DNA of 34,582 nt. Origin: Clostridia bacterium. GTDB lineage: Bacteria > Bacillota > Clostridia > Oscillospirales > Acutalibacteraceae. The notes beneath the pieces are model-generated. The model was not told where the DNA came from. It ran no database searches and worked only from the letters and a program-made list of their open reading frames with translations. The stretch is taken from contig JAFPCP010000059.1 of assembly GCA_017423825.1 (NCBI GenBank), positions 1 through 34,582 on the forward strand. The letters run 5' to 3'. A program made the translations under genes and the position numbers. Positions 24,618 to 32,095 of the stretch are shown piece after piece; position 1 is the first letter of the stretch; the number at the start of each line of letters is the position of its first letter.

Positions 24618-25169
24618 ATGTTACAGGAGATAACGCGCCAAGCAAAACAGGCTGTGACGGAATTGTTGGAAAGCGCCCGTTTGCAGGCAGGAGACATCTT
24701 GGTGGTGGGCTGTTCTTCCAGCGAGGTGCTCGGCGAACGCATCGGCACAGCATCCAGCATGGACGCCGCCGGTGCGGTGTTGGACGGTGTTTTGCCGGTG
24801 TTGCAACAGCATGGTGTGTATTTGGCTGCCCAATGCTGTGAGCACCTGAACCGTGCGATCATCGTAGAAGCGGCCGCGGCCAAAGAAAGAGGTCTTTCGC
24901 CGGTGAACGTGTTGCCGCAGCCGAAAGCGGGTGGTTCGCTTGCCACGACGGCGTGGCAGCGCATGGAAAATCCGGTGGCTGTGGAGAGCATACAGGCTGA
25001 GGCTGGTATAGATATCGGCGGCACGCTCATAGGTATGCATTTGAAACCGGTGGCGGTACCGGTACGTTTGACCGTGCGGCAGATTGGGCAGGCACCGCTA
25101 CTGTGTGCGCGCACTCGCCCGAAGTTTATCGGCGGCAGCCGTGCGGTGTATGATGAAACGCGTTTGTAA
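24618..25169 (+). CDS. UPF0340 (TIGR01440) family protein
   Basis: A 183-residue protein of the UPF0340/YwlG family. Recognised from DILVVGCSSSEVLGERIG near residues 26-43, AAQCCEHLNRAIIVE near 70-84, and IDIGGTLIGMHLKPVAVPVR near 131-150. Length agrees with the family (about 175-190). No reaction is known; the Cys and His residues in QCCEHLNRA are conserved and could be catalytic. It lies seven bases after the DUF2461 gene. Confidence 0.85.
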   Translation: MLQEITRQAKQAVTELLESARLQAGDILVVGCSSSEVLGERIGTASSMDAAGAVLDGVLPVLQQHGVYLAAQCCEHLNRAIIVEAAAAKERGLSPVNVLPQPKAGGSLATTAWQRMENPVAVESIQAEAGIDIGGTLIGMHLKPVAVPVRLTVRQIGQAPLLCARTRPKFIGGSRAVYDETRL

Positions 25170-25201
25170 GTAAACGGCAGTATTTGTAAGGAGTGTAAGA
25201 T

Positions 25202-26026
25202 ATGAGCGGATGTAGTCACGATTGCAGTTCTTGTTCCCAGAAATGCGAAAAACAGGATTTGCGGGCGCAACTGAATCAATATAGTCAAATCAAAAAGGTG
25301 GTCGCTGTCAGCAGCGGCAAAGGTGGCGTCGGAAAATCCTCTGTCACCGCGATGCTGGCGGTGATGATGGCTCGTCGCCGGTATAAGGTCGGTGTGCTGG
25401 ATGCCGATATCACCGGCCCGTCCATCCCGAAAGCATTTGGAGTTACCCGCAAAGCGCGGGGCAGCGAGCTGGGTATCCTGCCGGAAGAAACACATATGAA
25501 TATTAAGGTGATGTCCATCAATCTCCTGTTGGAGGATGAGAATCAGCCGGTGGTGTGGCGTGGTCCGGTGGTGGCTGGAGCGGTAACCCAGTTTTGGACG
25601 GACGTCGTGTGGGGCGAGTTGGATGTGCTGTTCATTGACATGCCCCCCGGCACCGGTGACGTGCCTCTGACGGTGTATCAAAGCATCCCGCTGGACGGAA
25701 ACGTAGTTGTTACCACACCGCAGTCGCTGGTGCAAATGGTGGTGAGCAAGGCGCGCAAAATGGCCGAGATGCTGGACGTGCCGGTGCTCGGTTTTGTGGA
25801 GAACATGAGCAGCATCAAATGCCCGGATTGCGGCAAGAGCATCCCCTTGTTCGGGGATGGGGCGGCCTTAGACCGTGCCGCCGCCGATTCGGGCATCCCG
25901 GTGCTCGCTCGGTTGCCTATGGATGCGGCGATTGCGACGCTATGTGATAGCGGCGAGATTGAGCGGGTGGTGTGCGAGGAATTGCACCCCGCGGTTGACG
26001 CTGTCGAGGCGCTGCTAAAAAAATAA
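25202..26026 (+). CDS. Mrp/NBP35-family Fe-S cluster carrier ATPase
   Basis: A 274-residue P-loop ATPase. The deviant Walker A motif SSGKGGVGKSS spans residues 37-47 with K40 and K45, DADITGPSIPKAFG follows at about 65, and the CPDC pair (C207, C210) that bridges an Fe-S cluster between subunits is present. The N-terminus has a further four cysteines (C4, C8, C11, C15), reminiscent of the N-terminal ferredoxin-like cluster of NBP35 proteins. Predicted dimeric scaffold that transfers 4Fe-4S clusters to target enzymes. Last gene of the operon; followed by a strong terminator. Confidence 0.9.
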   Translation: MSGCSHDCSSCSQKCEKQDLRAQLNQYSQIKKVVAVSSGKGGVGKSSVTAMLAVMMARRRYKVGVLDADITGPSIPKAFGVTRKARGSELGILPEETHMNIKVMSINLLLEDENQPVVWRGPVVAGAVTQFWTDVVWGELDVLFIDMPPGTGDVPLTVYQSIPLDGNVVVTTPQSLVQMVVSKARKMAEMLDVPVLGFVENMSSIKCPDCGKSIPLFGDGAALDRAAADSGIPVLARLPMDAAIATLCDSGEIERVVCEELHPAVDAVEALLKK

Positions 26027-26035
26027 ACAAGCAGC

Positions 26036-26066
26036 AAAAGGGGACAGATTTTCTGTCCCCTTTTTT
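26036..26066 (+). terminator. Rho-independent terminator after the Mrp gene
   Basis: A 13-base-pair stem (AAAAGGGGACAGA at 26036-26048 with its complement at 26052-26064), three-T loop and T-run to 26066. Confidence 0.9.
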
Positions 26067-26078
26067 GCCGCCGTGTGA

Positions 26079-26107
26079 TTGACTTTGTGGCTCGGTTGTG
26101 GTATAAG
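26079..26107 (+). promoter_or_regulatory. Promoter of the HD-phoP-phoR operon
   Basis: TTGACT at 26079-26084, 17-base spacer, TATAAG at 26102-26107. No TTAACA-type repeats were found here, so the regulator operon itself is not obviously under the same control as the transporters. Confidence 0.75.
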
Positions 26108-26158
26108 AAAAAGTAGGTATACAGACGTTTTTACGGGCGTATACGGAGGTGTGAAAAT

Positions 26159-26815
26159 ATGACGTATGAGGCATTAAAAAAAGACCCGTTCATTCGCGCG
26201 CTTATTCAGCAGGCGGACAAATCCTTGTCGGCTCTGGGATTCACAGAGCACAGTTTTGCGCATGTGGGGCGTGTGGCCGAGACGGCTCGTTATATTCTTG
26301 AAACCATGGATTATTCGGAACACGAGGTGGAGCTGGCTATGATGGCCGCCTATCTGCACGATATAGGCAACCTGGTGAACCGTATTGAGCACAGCCAAAG
26401 TGGGGCGACGCTGGCTTTTACCATTTTGGAAAAGACCGATATGTGCGCCGAAGATATCGCAACCATCGTCACCGCCATCGGCAATCACGATGAAGGCACC
26501 GGCGTGGCGGTCAATCCGGTTGCGGCCGCGCTGATTTTGGCGGACAAATCGGACGTGCGGCGCAGCCGCGTGCGTAACAGCGACGTGTCGACTTTCGATA
26601 TTCATGACCGTGTCAACTATTCGGTGGAGCGGGCGGATTTGGCCATTAACGATACGCATACAGAAATCACGCTGTCCTTGACGGTGGATTCGCAATACAG
26701 TTCCGTGATGGATTATTTCGAAATTTTCTTAGGGCGTATGGTGATGTGTCGTAAAGCGGCAGAGTGTTTGGGCTTGTCTTTCAAATTGAATATTAATGGG
26801 CAACCATTAATGTAA
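26159..26815 (+). CDS. HD-domain phosphohydrolase
   Basis: A 218-residue HD-superfamily protein. The metal-binding set is visible: H35 in HSFAHVGRV, the H67-D68 pair in LHDIGN, His in the NRIEHSQSGA segment near 77, and His/Asp in GNHDEG near 115, with a further Asp in ILADKSDV near 134. The remaining C-terminal third (SLTVDSQYSSVMDYF) has no recognised domain. A CGGAGGTG site precedes the ATG. Substrates of such proteins include nucleotides and signalling nucleotides; the true one is not determinable. It is cotranscribed with the two-component genes (11-base gap). Confidence 0.8.
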   Translation: MTYEALKKDPFIRALIQQADKSLSALGFTEHSFAHVGRVAETARYILETMDYSEHEVELAMMAAYLHDIGNLVNRIEHSQSGATLAFTILEKTDMCAEDIATIVTAIGNHDEGTGVAVNPVAAALILADKSDVRRSRVRNSDVSTFDIHDRVNYSVERADLAINDTHTEITLSLTVDSQYSSVMDYFEIFLGRMVMCRKAAECLGLSFKLNINGQPLM

Positions 26816-26826
26816 AGGAGCACGCC

Positions 26827-27510
26827 ATGATTTATTTGGTAGAGGACGACAACAATATCCGCGAACTGATTTTGTATACGCTGCAAAACAGCTCTTTGGA
26901 GGCGGCCGGATTTGCGACGCCTTCGGCTTTTTGGAAGGCTATGGAGCAGACGTGTCCGTCGTTAATACTGTTGGATATCATGTTGCCGGAAGAGGATGGA
27001 CTGTCCATACTCAAACGTTTGCGGGGGAATGCAGATACGCAGCAGGTGCCGGTTATTCTGTTGACCGCGCGGGATAGTGAATACGATAAGGTTTTGGGGC
27101 TGGACAGCGGCGCCGATGACTATATCACCAAGCCGTTTGGCATGATGGAGCTGTTAGCGCGTATCAAGGCGCAGTTGCGTCGAGCGAAACCGAAATCAAA
27201 AGAACAGACGTATTGTTTGGATGGCTTGTCGGTTTTTCCGGCACGCCGCGTGGTGTGCGTGGATGGGAATCCCGTTTCGCTTACATACAAAGAGTTTGAA
27301 CTGCTTTGCTATCTTCTGCAAAACCGAGCGGTGGTGCTCACGCGGGATAGACTTTTAGACGCCGTTTGGGGATATGAGTTTGACGGAGAAAATCGTACGG
27401 TAGATGTACATATCCGCACCCTGCGACAAAAGTTGGGCCCGGCCGGCCATTTAATAGAAACGGTGCGCGGCGTTGGCTATAAGATAGGGGGCCCGGTGCA
27501 TGGGCAGTAA
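26827..27510 (+). CDS. phoP: PhoP/PhoB-type response regulator
   Basis: A 227-residue OmpR-family response regulator. The receiver domain has the acidic pair E6/D7/D8, phospho-acceptor D50 in LILLDIMLP, T80 and K102 in DYITKPFG. The C-terminal winged helix has the family pattern LTYKEFELLCYLLQNRAVVLTR-like recognition helix region and ends with RTLRQKLG followed by ETVRGVGYKIG. Start at 26827 is supported by AAAGGAG. It overlaps the kinase gene by 11 bases. Assignment to phosphate control rests on the adjacent Na/Pi cotransporter and the Pho boxes; the general family call is firm. Confidence 0.82.
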   Translation: MIYLVEDDNNIRELILYTLQNSSLEAAGFATPSAFWKAMEQTCPSLILLDIMLPEEDGLSILKRLRGNADTQQVPVILLTARDSEYDKVLGLDSGADDYITKPFGMMELLARIKAQLRRAKPKSKEQTYCLDGLSVFPARRVVCVDGNPVSLTYKEFELLCYLLQNRAVVLTRDRLLDAVWGYEFDGENRTVDVHIRTLRQKLGPAGHLIETVRGVGYKIGGPVHGQ

Positions 27511-28861
27511 AATATTCAAGCAGGTTTTTTGGGTGTCTTTGGCTTGCTTTCTTGTGTGTTGCTGTGTCTTATGGACAGCCGTTTGTTGGTATGCAGACAG
27601 CCAATACGTAGCACAGTTGCGGCGGGAGACGCTGTTTACAGCCGCAGCCTTTGAGCAAAACGAGAACCTTGTTTTGCCGGGGCAGGAATCGGATGCGTCT
27701 TTTCGTGTTACGCATATCGGTGCCGACGGAAGCGTGTTGTACGACTCGGTTTCCGGACCGGTGGCAACCGCCGATTATCGGCAGCGGGAAGAGGTGCGCG
27801 AGGCTCTGGATAGCGGCATCGGAGAAAGCCGTCGACATTCCGAAACGCAGCGGCGCACGTTGCTTTATTGTGCGGTGCGGTTGCAAGACGGCACCGTTGT
27901 GCGGTTAAGCACCCCGCCATATGCGGGTTTTTCCTTGCTTGTGGATTGGTTTTATTGGTTGTTGGCATCTGTGTTGTTGGCGCTTGTGATGGCATTGTTG
28001 TTGGCTTTCTTTGTGTCCAAGAACAGCCTTCGTCCCATTCAAGAACTGAATCTTGCCGGTTTGGATGAACGGGATGTGTATCCGGAATTGCAACCGCTCG
28101 TGCGGCGCATCAACACCCAAAGTCGGCAAATCAACCGACAAATGGAGGAACTCAAAGCGGAGCATGCACGACAGGATGCCCTTCGTCGTGAATTCACCGC
28201 CAACGTGTCCCACGAACTGAAAACGCCGCTCACCTCCATTGCCGGTTTTGCGGAACTGATGCGGGATGGGCTCGTAAAACCGGAGGATATGAGCCGGTTT
28301 GGCGGGAAAATATACGACGAAAGTCAGCGCTTAATCGTGTTGGTGGGGGATATTATAAAATTATCCCAGTTAGAGAGCGACATTCAACCGCCGGAAAAAA
28401 CGATGGTGGATTTACGGGAATTGTGTGGCACGGTGCTGGCGCATTTGGATGCGCCCGCGCAAAAAAAAAGCGTGACGCTCTCCCTGACCGGCGAGTCGGT
28501 GTCTGTGCTTGGCGCGGAGTCGGTTTTGTATGAGATGGTGTATAACTTGTGCGACAATGCAATTAAATACAATCGCCCGAACGGAACGGTCACGGTGGAT
28601 TTAGCGGTGACGGCTGACGGGGTGTGCTTGGCGGTTTCGGACACCGGCATCGGCATCCCCGAAGAGGATATCGACCGCGTTTTTGAGCGGTTTTATCGGG
28701 TGGATAAGAGTCATTCCAAAGAGGTAGGTGGTACCGGACTTGGGTTGGCTATTGTGAAACATGGTGCTCTGTTCCACCAGGCGACCATGGAAACGCGCAG
28801 TCGCGTAGGGGAAGGCACCACCATTACCATACATTTTCCCGCTCAATCGGCATGGATTTAA
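27500..28861 (+). CDS. phoR: PhoR-type sensor histidine kinase
   Basis: A 453-residue membrane kinase. Helix 1 spans about residues 7-32, an extracytoplasmic domain of about 110 residues follows, helix 2 is near 148-173, then a short linker that may be a reduced HAMP, and a dimerisation domain with the phospho-acceptor H238 in FTANVSHELKTPLTSI. The ATPase domain shows the N box NLCDNAIKYN, G1 DTGIGIPEED, F box FERFYRVD and G2 GGTGLGLAIVKH. No PAS domain is evident, which makes it shorter than the 579-residue B. subtilis PhoR. Its TAA stop overlaps the first Pho-box repeat of the downstream gene. Confidence 0.82.
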   Translation: MGSKIFKQVFWVSLACFLVCCCVLWTAVCWYADSQYVAQLRRETLFTAAAFEQNENLVLPGQESDASFRVTHIGADGSVLYDSVSGPVATADYRQREEVREALDSGIGESRRHSETQRRTLLYCAVRLQDGTVVRLSTPPYAGFSLLVDWFYWLLASVLLALVMALLLAFFVSKNSLRPIQELNLAGLDERDVYPELQPLVRRINTQSRQINRQMEELKAEHARQDALRREFTANVSHELKTPLTSIAGFAELMRDGLVKPEDMSRFGGKIYDESQRLIVLVGDIIKLSQLESDIQPPEKTMVDLRELCGTVLAHLDAPAQKKSVTLSLTGESVSVLGAESVLYEMVYNLCDNAIKYNRPNGTVTVDLAVTADGVCLAVSDTGIGIPEEDIDRVFERFYRVDKSHSKEVGGTGLGLAIVKHGALFHQATMETRSRVGEGTTITIHFPAQSAWI

Positions 28862-28911
28862 CGTAGATTTAACATAGCGTTGTGTTCGTTTTAACGAAAA
28901 GCCTGTATACT
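28858..28911 (+). promoter_or_regulatory. Pho box and promoter of the second Na/Pi cotransporter
   Basis: Four repeats at exact 11-base spacing: TTAACG at 28858, TTAACA at 28869, TTGTGT (degenerate) at 28880 and TTAACG at 28891. A TATACT -10 element with upstream TG is at 28906-28911. The repeats would cover about -60 to -22, the position of PhoP boxes in activated promoters of Gram-positive bacteria. Confidence 0.75.
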
Positions 28912-28955
28912 GTCTATATTTGGAAGTTTTCAAGAATAAGAAGGAGACAACAAAT

Positions 28956-30698
28956 ATGTTTGCTGTTATTACGATGGTGTGTGGATTGGTTTTTTTCTTG
29001 TTCGGCATGCACGTTATGTCCGGCAGTTTGGAGAAGATGGCCGGCGGTAAGCTGGAATATCTGTTGAAGAAGATGACCGCCAATCCGTTCATCAGCGTGG
29101 TGCTTGGCGCCACGATTACGATTGCGGTGCAGTCCTCCTCGGCTACGACGGTGATGTTGGTTGGTCTGGTGAATTCCGGCATCATGAAATTGTCGCAAAC
29201 GCTGTTTGTGGTATATGGTGCGAACATCGGCACGACCGTCACGTCGTGGATACTCAGTTTGTCCAGCATACAGAGCGACAGCGTGTTTATGCAGTTGCTC
29301 AAACCGGAAAACTTTTCGCCGATTATCGCGTTGATCGGTATAGGGATGATGATGCTGTCGCACAGCGACAAGAAACAAAGCATCGGCACGGTTTTTGTTG
29401 GCTTTACGGTGCTTATTTACGGTATGGAAATGATGTCGGGTGCGGTCAAGCCCTTGGCAAATTCGCCGGAGTTTGCGGCGTTGCTGATAAAATTCAACCG
29501 CCCGTTGGTCGGTATGCTTGTCGGCACCTTGTTCACCGCGGTGATTCAAAGCTCGGCGGCTTCTATCGGTATTATTCAGGCGTTGTCGCTGACCGGTAGC
29601 ATCACCAATACGATGGCCATTCCCATTGTTATGGGTGCCAACATCGGCACGTGTATCACATCCCTCATTTCCAGCGTCGGCACCAATCGCCGCGCGAAAC
29701 AGGTGGCGCTCAGTCACGTGCTGATAAACTGCTTCGGTATGGTTGTGTGGCTGGCTGTTTTCTATCTGGCGCGTTTGTTTACCAACTGGGCGTTTTTCAA
29801 TGAGGCTACCACGCCGTTTATGGTTGCGTTTATTCACTCTGCGTTTAATGTGCTTACGGTCATATTGTTGGCTCCCTTTACCAAACGTTTTGAGCATTTG
29901 GTGGAACGGCTGATTCCGGATACGAACGAAGTGGGCGAAAAGGATGAGCTGCTGCTGGATGTTCGTTTGTTGAGATCGCCGTCTGTTGCGGTCGTGGAGA
30001 GCCACGGCGCTACCATGAAAATGTGCAGCCTGGCACACGATAACGTGTTGCGTGCTTTGGATTTGCTGGAACATTATGATGATAAACAATCCGCGCTTGT
30101 GGAAAAAACCGAAGAGGTGCTGGACTCTTATGAGGATACGTTAGGCACCTATCTCGTGCAATTATCCGGACAAGCGCTATCGCAAAAAGACTCGCAAATG
30201 GTTTCCAAGATGTTGCATGTCATTGGTGACTTTGAGCGACTGGGTGACCATGCGCTTAACCTGCTCAAAACGGCGCGTGAAATGCACAGTAAAAAGATTC
30301 TTTTTTCGCAAGAAGCGAAGCGGGAATTGCAGGTGCTCGTTGAGGCTATCCGCGAGATCATGCGTTTGACCGACAGCGCCTATATAAAGAACCACGTACA
30401 GTTGGCGGCGGAGGTGGAACCGCTTGAACAAGCGGTGGACGCGCTGATCAGCCAGATCCGCGACAATCATATACACCGTCTGCGCAACGGTGCTTGCACG
30501 ATTGAATTCGGCTTTGTGCTGTCCGATCTGTTGACTAACTGCGAGCGTATTTCTGACCATTGTTCGAACGTGGCGGTGGCGATTATTGAGGTGGAACACA
30601 ACAGCTTCGATACCCACCATTATCTCAACACACTCAAACGTGGCAACGAGGATTTCGTCCAATCGGTTGAGAAGTATATACACAAATACAGCCTATAA
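28956..30698 (+). CDS. Na/Pi cotransporter family protein with PhoU-like C-terminal domain (copy 2)
   Basis: A 580-residue paralogue of the protein at 13737-15482, with the same layout: QSSSATTVM near residue 59, QSSAASIG near 198, glycine-rich GANIGTTVTSW and GANIGTCITSL segments, and a C-terminal PhoU-like helical domain from about residue 340 (MLHVIGDFERLGDHALNLL, CERISDHCSNVA). The ATG at 28956 has AAGGAG upstream. It sits directly behind phoR and has its own Pho box. The two copies differ at many positions, so they are an old duplication or separate acquisitions and not a recent copy. Confidence 0.88.
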   Translation: MFAVITMVCGLVFFLFGMHVMSGSLEKMAGGKLEYLLKKMTANPFISVVLGATITIAVQSSSATTVMLVGLVNSGIMKLSQTLFVVYGANIGTTVTSWILSLSSIQSDSVFMQLLKPENFSPIIALIGIGMMMLSHSDKKQSIGTVFVGFTVLIYGMEMMSGAVKPLANSPEFAALLIKFNRPLVGMLVGTLFTAVIQSSAASIGIIQALSLTGSITNTMAIPIVMGANIGTCITSLISSVGTNRRAKQVALSHVLINCFGMVVWLAVFYLARLFTNWAFFNEATTPFMVAFIHSAFNVLTVILLAPFTKRFEHLVERLIPDTNEVGEKDELLLDVRLLRSPSVAVVESHGATMKMCSLAHDNVLRALDLLEHYDDKQSALVEKTEEVLDSYEDTLGTYLVQLSGQALSQKDSQMVSKMLHVIGDFERLGDHALNLLKTAREMHSKKILFSQEAKRELQVLVEAIREIMRLTDSAYIKNHVQLAAEVEPLEQAVDALISQIRDNHIHRLRNGACTIEFGFVLSDLLTNCERISDHCSNVAVAIIEVEHNSFDTHHYLNTLKRGNEDFVQSVEKYIHKYSL

Positions 30699-30700
30699 AC

Positions 30701-30743
30701 AAAAAAGCGGCAACCATCCGTTTGGGATGGTTGCCGCTTTTTT
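30701..30743. terminator. Bidirectional terminator between the Na/Pi cotransporter and DUF523 genes
   Basis: A 19-base-pair stem (30701-30719 with 30725-30743; GCGGCAACCATCC core), loop GTTTG, A and T runs at the two sides. Confidence 0.93.
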
Positions 30744-30746
30744 TCA

Positions 30747-31187
30747 TTATTCACAGGCAAGTTCCAAGGGGAGTTGCTTTTCTGTATACAGAGAAATGCC
30801 TGCCTGCGCGAGTACGGCGGCGCAAACGCCCTTGCCGAGGATTTTGTGCCCGGTGTGGGTGCCGTCGTATATGGTGTGTGTGCCACAACTAGGACTGCTT
30901 TCTTTGAGTATAGCCGCACTCAGTCCGTGTTGTCGGCACAGAGCCAATGCTTGCTGTGCGCCGCTTTGATAGGCGGCTGTACAGTCGGTGCCGTCGGCGG
31001 TGAGCACGCGGTTGCCCACAATCTCGCAGGGAGTGCGTGGGGTGGATAGCCCCCCGGCGCATTCGGGACAAAAGGGGATAGCCTCGCCGCTGTGTACCAA
31101 GGCGCGTAGCGCCGGATAGCCAAAACAGCCGCCGTCATACCGGCAGGCAACGCCGCACAAACAAGCGCTGATGAGATACGTCGCCAT
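30747..31187 (-). CDS. DUF523 family protein
   Basis: A 146-residue Cys-rich protein matching DUF523: SACLCGVACRYDGG at the N-terminus (residues 8-21), FCPECAGGLSTPR near 40-52 and ILKESSPSCGTHTIYDG near 93-109. The several conserved cysteines suggest metal or Fe-S binding, but the function of the family is unknown. It overlaps the lexA stop by one base, so it is translationally coupled and probably part of the SOS-controlled message. Confidence 0.85.
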   Translation of the reverse strand: MATYLISACLCGVACRYDGGCFGYPALRALVHSGEAIPFCPECAGGLSTPRTPCEIVGNRVLTADGTDCTAAYQSGAQQALALCRQHGLSAAILKESSPSCGTHTIYDGTHTGHKILGKGVCAAVLAQAGISLYTEKQLPLELACE

Positions 31188-31774
31188 TAGAAATACCGCA
31201 CCAGGGAAACCACCTTGCCGAGAATGGTGACCTCTTTGACTAAAATCGGCTCAAAGGCGTCGTTTTCCGGTTGCAGACGGATATGGTCTTTTTCGATAAA
31301 CAGGCGTTTGACGGTGGCTTCGTCCTCTAACAAGGCAACCACTACGTCGCCGTTTTGGGCGGAGTTTGTGCGTTGCACGATAACCACGTCTTTATCCAGA
31401 ATGCCGGCGCCCAGCATGCTTGTGCCGGATACCCGCAGCGCAAACAATTCGCCGGGCTGGAAGTGGCTGCCGCCGGAGAAGGGGACGTAATCCTCCACTT
31501 CTTCCACCGCCAGGATGGGAACACCGGCTGTGACCTTACCGAGTAAGGGCACGCGGGTGACGTTTTCGCCCGGCAGGCGAATGGCGCGGTTGAGCCCGCT
31601 GCGACGGTCGATGTAGCCGTCGTCTTCCAGACGCTTCAAATATGCGTGCACGGTGGAGGTGGATTTGATGCCGGTGGCTTCGCAGATTTCCCGCACAGAG
31701 GGGGGGATGTTATCCTGTAAGCGTTCTTTGACAAAAGCCAGGACTTTCTGTTGTTTTTCGCTGAGCGGTTTCAT
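31187..31774 (-). CDS. lexA: LexA repressor
   Basis: A 195-residue LexA. The N-terminal winged helix includes PPSVREICEATGIKSTSTVHA (about residues 24-44). The self-cleavage site is A83-G84 in VTAGVP, with catalytic S119 in SGTSMLG and K156 in EATVKRLF. The start at 31774 follows AGGAGGAATT and gives the standard M-x-x-L-S-x-K-Q start; an upstream in-frame ATG at 31834 lies within the promoter and was rejected. Represses DNA-damage genes until RecA triggers self-cleavage. Length is slightly short but complete. Confidence 0.95.
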   Translation of the reverse strand: MKPLSEKQQKVLAFVKERLQDNIPPSVREICEATGIKSTSTVHAYLKRLEDDGYIDRRSGLNRAIRLPGENVTRVPLLGKVTAGVPILAVEEVEDYVPFSGGSHFQPGELFALRVSGTSMLGAGILDKDVVIVQRTNSAQNGDVVVALLEDEATVKRLFIEKDHIRLQPENDAFEPILVKEVTILGKVVSLVRYF

Positions 31775-31809
31775 ATAAATTCCTCCTATATACGCCGGGG
31801 AAAGCCGGG

Positions 31810-31823
31810 CGAATATTTGTTCC
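31810..31823. promoter_or_regulatory. SOS-like box, proximal (LexA operator)
   Basis: CGAAT-ATTT-GTTCC, close to the Gram-positive SOS box CGAAC-N4-GTTCG. It lies at the predicted transcription start of lexA. Confidence 0.6.
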
Positions 31824-31829
31824 GTCCCT

Positions 31830-31858
31830 ATCATACCACACTATTTTCAAAAAAGCAA
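31830..31858 (-). promoter_or_regulatory. Promoter of lexA
   Basis: On the minus strand TTGCTT (complement of 31853-31858), 17-base spacer, TATGAT (complement of 31830-31835). Both SOS-like boxes flank it. Confidence 0.7.
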
Positions 31859-31869
31859 ACATTTGTTTG
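31856..31869. promoter_or_regulatory. SOS-like box, distal (LexA operator)
   Basis: CAAAC-ATTT-GTTTG, an inverted repeat with five-base arms overlapping the lexA -35 element. The outer bases differ from the B. subtilis consensus, but the GTTTG arm is common in clostridial LexA sites. Confidence 0.6.
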
Positions 31870-31895
31870 CGTTTTTTTCGATTTTTTTATTTTGT

Positions 31896-31959
31896 TCATA
31901 GTTTTCTTAACAAGAATTCATGATTTCGTCATAGAAAGTACAAAATTACCCCCTATACT
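31896..31959 (+). promoter_or_regulatory. Candidate promoter with 11-base-phased repeats
   Basis: TCATAG (31896), TTAACA (31907), TCATGA (31918) and TCATAG (31929) recur every 11 bases, and a TATACT -10 element is at 31954-31959 with no good -35. This resembles the tandem sites of OmpR-type regulators. The last repeat is 25 bases from the -10, 10 more than in the two Pho boxes, so a PhoP link is uncertain. Confidence 0.35.
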
Positions 31960-31982
31960 AAAAACGTACTCAGGAGGGATGG

Positions 31983-32045
31983 ATGGAGCCGCACCGGAAC
32001 TCTCTCGTACAAGCTGGGTACATCCTCCTCAAAACACCCCTCTAA
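31983..32045 (+). CDS. Possible 20-residue leader peptide or small protein
   Basis: An ATG five bases after AGGAGG (31972-31977) opens a 20-codon frame ending at TAA 32043-32045, just before the terminator hairpin. The peptide begins MEPHRNSLVQ and ends LLKTPL. No run of one amino acid typical of attenuator peptides is present. The ribosome site can be sequestered by pairing with 32021-32029. Whether it is translated cannot be judged from sequence alone. Confidence 0.25.
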   Translation: MEPHRNSLVQAGYILLKTPL

Positions 32046-32051
32046 CGAGGA

Positions 32052-32095
32052 AAGGCGTCTGCTTAGCTTTGCTGAGCAGGCGCCTTATCCTTTTG
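32052..32095 (+). terminator. Terminator of the candidate small RNA
   Basis: AAGGCGTCTGCTTAGC (32052-32067) pairs with GCTGAGCAGGCGCCTT (32071-32086) over 16 base pairs including two G-U, loop TTT, followed by ATCCTTTTG. Confidence 0.7.

Noticed and set aside
24368..25735. A 455-codon open frame on the minus strand spanning DUF2461, UPF0340 and Mrp genes
   Set aside because: It crosses three well-supported genes with their ribosome sites and matches no family.
28914..30089. A 391-codon open frame on the minus strand opposite the second Na/Pi cotransporter
   Set aside because: Same His/Gln/Arg-rich shadow composition, and it would run across the Pho-box promoter.
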